Assembly: GCA_958295645.1 (NCBI GenBank)
Contig: OY282361.1
Span: forward strand, 704,927-768,926
DNA: 64,000 nucleotides
Direction: 5' to 3'
DNA from: Longimicrobiales bacterium
GTDB lineage: Bacteria > Gemmatimonadota > Gemmatimonadetes > Longimicrobiales > Gaopeijiaceae
This document shows positions 62,915 through 64,000 of this stretch, in pieces. Each line of letters begins with the position of its first letter. The stretch's first letter is position 1. Position numbers and translations under genes: made by a program. The notes under the pieces were generated by a model. It saw only the letters and a program-made list of their open reading frames with translations, did no database searches and had not been told where the DNA came from.

Positions 62915-63609
62915 GCGGGAGCGGCGTCGTCGTGCTGGTGCCGGCGGCCGGTTCGGGCGAGAGGATGGGCGGCGCGCACAAGCCGTTCCTCCGGATCGGC
63001 GGGCGAACGGTGCTGGAGTTGGCGCTGGAACGCTTCCTGGCCAGGCCGGAGGTGACGGAGGTGGTCGTCGCGATGCCGGCCGGGCTCCTGGAGCCGGAGG
63101 CGGCGGAGGTGGCGGCGGTTCAGGGTCTGGACTCGCGGATTTGCGTGGTCGAGGGCGGGGCCAGCCGCTTCGACTCCGTGGCCTGCGCGTTTGCGGCCGT
63201 TCGGTCGGAGGCGCAGGTGGTGGCGGTCCACGACGGTGCGCGCCCCTTTCCGCCAGCCGAAGCCGTCGAGGCCTGCATCCGGGCGGCGGCGGGCGGCTCG
63301 GTCGCGGCCGTGGGGACTCCGATTGCCGACACGCTCAAGCGGGTGGACGAGCGCGGTCTTGTCGCCGAGACGATTCCGAGGGCCTCGCTGTGGCGCGCCC
63401 AGACGCCGCAGATGTTTCCGCGGGAGGTCTTCGCCCGCGGGGTGGCGCATTGCCGGGCGGCAGGAGCTTCGCCCACGGACGACGCGGCCATGGCCGAAGC
63501 CGTGGGCGCCCCCGTGCAGATGGTGGCCGCCTCCTCCGCCAACCTCAAGATCACGCTCCCGGACGACGTGCGGGTGGCGGAGTGCCTGCGGCGTTCGGGA
63601 CTCGCGTGA
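62911..63609 (+). CDS. ispD: 2-C-methyl-D-erythritol 4-phosphate cytidylyltransferase
   Basis: 232 residues from TTG 62911 (TTGA overlap with dnaB). MEP-pathway isoprenoid synthesis. VPAAGSGERMGG at the N terminus (CTP site), VAVHDGARPF, GTPIADTLKR, RAQTPQMFP and TDDAAMAEA are conserved; the usual PKQ reads HKPF. The following ispF gene is not adjacent. Confidence 0.93.
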   Translation: MSGSGVVVLVPAAGSGERMGGAHKPFLRIGGRTVLELALERFLARPEVTEVVVAMPAGLLEPEAAEVAAVQGLDSRICVVEGGASRFDSVACAFAAVRSEAQVVAVHDGARPFPPAEAVEACIRAAAGGSVAAVGTPIADTLKRVDERGLVAETIPRASLWRAQTPQMFPREVFARGVAHCRAAGASPTDDAAMAEAVGAPVQMVAASSANLKITLPDDVRVAECLRRSGLA

Positions 63610-64000
63610 CCGGCCCGGCGCTTGGCGGAGGTCTGGCCGACTGTGCGCGTCGGTTGCGGGCGGGCGAGTTGGCGGTGCACCCGGCCGAGACCGTGTACGG
63701 CTTCGGGGGGACTCTGGAACGGCGTCCGCTGGAGGCGTTGCGGGCGTTGAAGGGACGGCAGTCCGGCGGGTTCGTCGTCCTGATCCCGGCCCTGGAGAGC
63801 GCGGAGCCGCTTCTGGGAGATGCCGGCCGCCTGCTGGCGCGGGCCTTCTGGCCGGGCCCGCTGACGCTCGTGGCCGACGATCCGGCCGGTTGCTTTCCCG
63901 CGGGAGCCAAGGCGCCGGACGGGTCGGTGGCGTTGAGGGTTCCCGGGCGGGAGGACACTCTGGCTTTGCTGCGGGAGGTCGGCGCGCCGCTGACGTCGAC
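63606..64000 (+). CDS. Sua5/YrdC/TsaC-type threonylcarbamoyl-AMP synthase, 5' part
   Basis: GTG 63606 overlaps the ispD stop; the gene runs off the window end, with 131 codons visible. The sequence has the Sua5/YrdC pattern: HPAETVYGFGG near the start, ALKGRQSGGFVVLIP as the KxR nucleotide site, FWPGPLTLV and a serine-valine-ALRVPG block. It makes the threonylcarbamoyl adenylate used for t6A37 in tRNA. The C terminus, and thus TsaC versus long Sua5 form, is not visible. Confidence 0.9.
   Translation, partial: MTGPALGGGLADCARRLRAGELAVHPAETVYGFGGTLERRPLEALRALKGRQSGGFVVLIPALESAEPLLGDAGRLLARAFWPGPLTLVADDPAGCFPAGAKAPDGSVALRVPGREDTLALLREVGAPLTS

Overview
The window is a GC-rich bacterial chromosome segment (roughly 70% G+C by eye), densely packed and mostly read left to right. 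Neighbouring genes repeatedly share a 4-base overlap in which the GTG, TTG or ATG start runs into the TGA stop of the gene before. Gene content (F-type ATP synthase, a propionyl-CoA/methylmalonyl-CoA block, TonB-plug-like and barrel-like outer-membrane proteins, lipoproteins, FmdB zinc ribbon) points to a diderm heterotroph. Gemmatimonadota or a related phylum is my best guess; this is inferred from protein character, not from a database search.

Layout. 0.2-4.2 kb: a membrane-anchored coiled-coil protein, a secreted S51/cyanophycinase-like hydrolase, thrS, and a small membrane protein. 4.3-8.3 kb: rpsA behind a structured leader, and a lipoprotein with a periplasmic-binding fold. 8.4-14.9 kb: propionyl-CoA carboxylase (carboxyltransferase, biotin carboxylase, biotin carrier) and the catalytic subunit of methylmalonyl-CoA mutase, with a secreted double-PDZ protein in between. 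15.0-27.6 kb: fmdB, argS, a PfkB kinase, purM, a barrel-like protein, ribD-ribE-ribB(A)-ribH, nusB, a glycosyltransferase, a short HPF and an ALDH7-type dehydrogenase. 27.7-30.8 kb, minus strand: MoxR ATPase, CBS/CorC membrane protein, gamma-carbonic-anhydrase-like protein. 31.0-39.3 kb: complete ATP synthase operon (atpZ-I-B-E-F-H-A-G-D-C) and a PHP phosphoesterase. 39.35-42.95 kb: 23S and 5S rRNA with their own promoter and terminator, and no 16S gene anywhere in the window. 42.9-45.2 kb, minus strand: ruvX-mltG-thiE. 45.4-52.1 kb, minus strand: an accessory island. 52.3-64 kb: icd, pepA, a TonB-plug-like protein, yicC, gmk, rpoZ, coaBC, family-4 uracil-DNA glycosylase, dnaB, ispD and the start of a Sua5/TsaC gene.

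The island is the most interesting part. A Fic-fold protein whose catalytic histidine is arginine is followed by a two-gene, translationally coupled operon. The first gene encodes an AAA_14/DUF4143 ATPase. The second encodes a protein of about 1,376 residues with a NACHT-like STAND NTPase near its N terminus, a long helical middle and a PD-(D/E)XK nuclease-like domain at its C terminus. The operon has a good sigma-70-like promoter and is visibly less GC-rich than its surroundings. I read it as a candidate anti-phage or self/non-self sensing system; that function is inference.

Other points of interest are the separate 23S-5S unit, a RibBA whose GTP-cyclohydrolase half has lost its zinc cysteines, a CoaBC lacking the clamp cysteine, in-frame duplications in argS, and a carbonic-anhydrase-like protein fused to a cysteine-rich zinc-ribbon tail.
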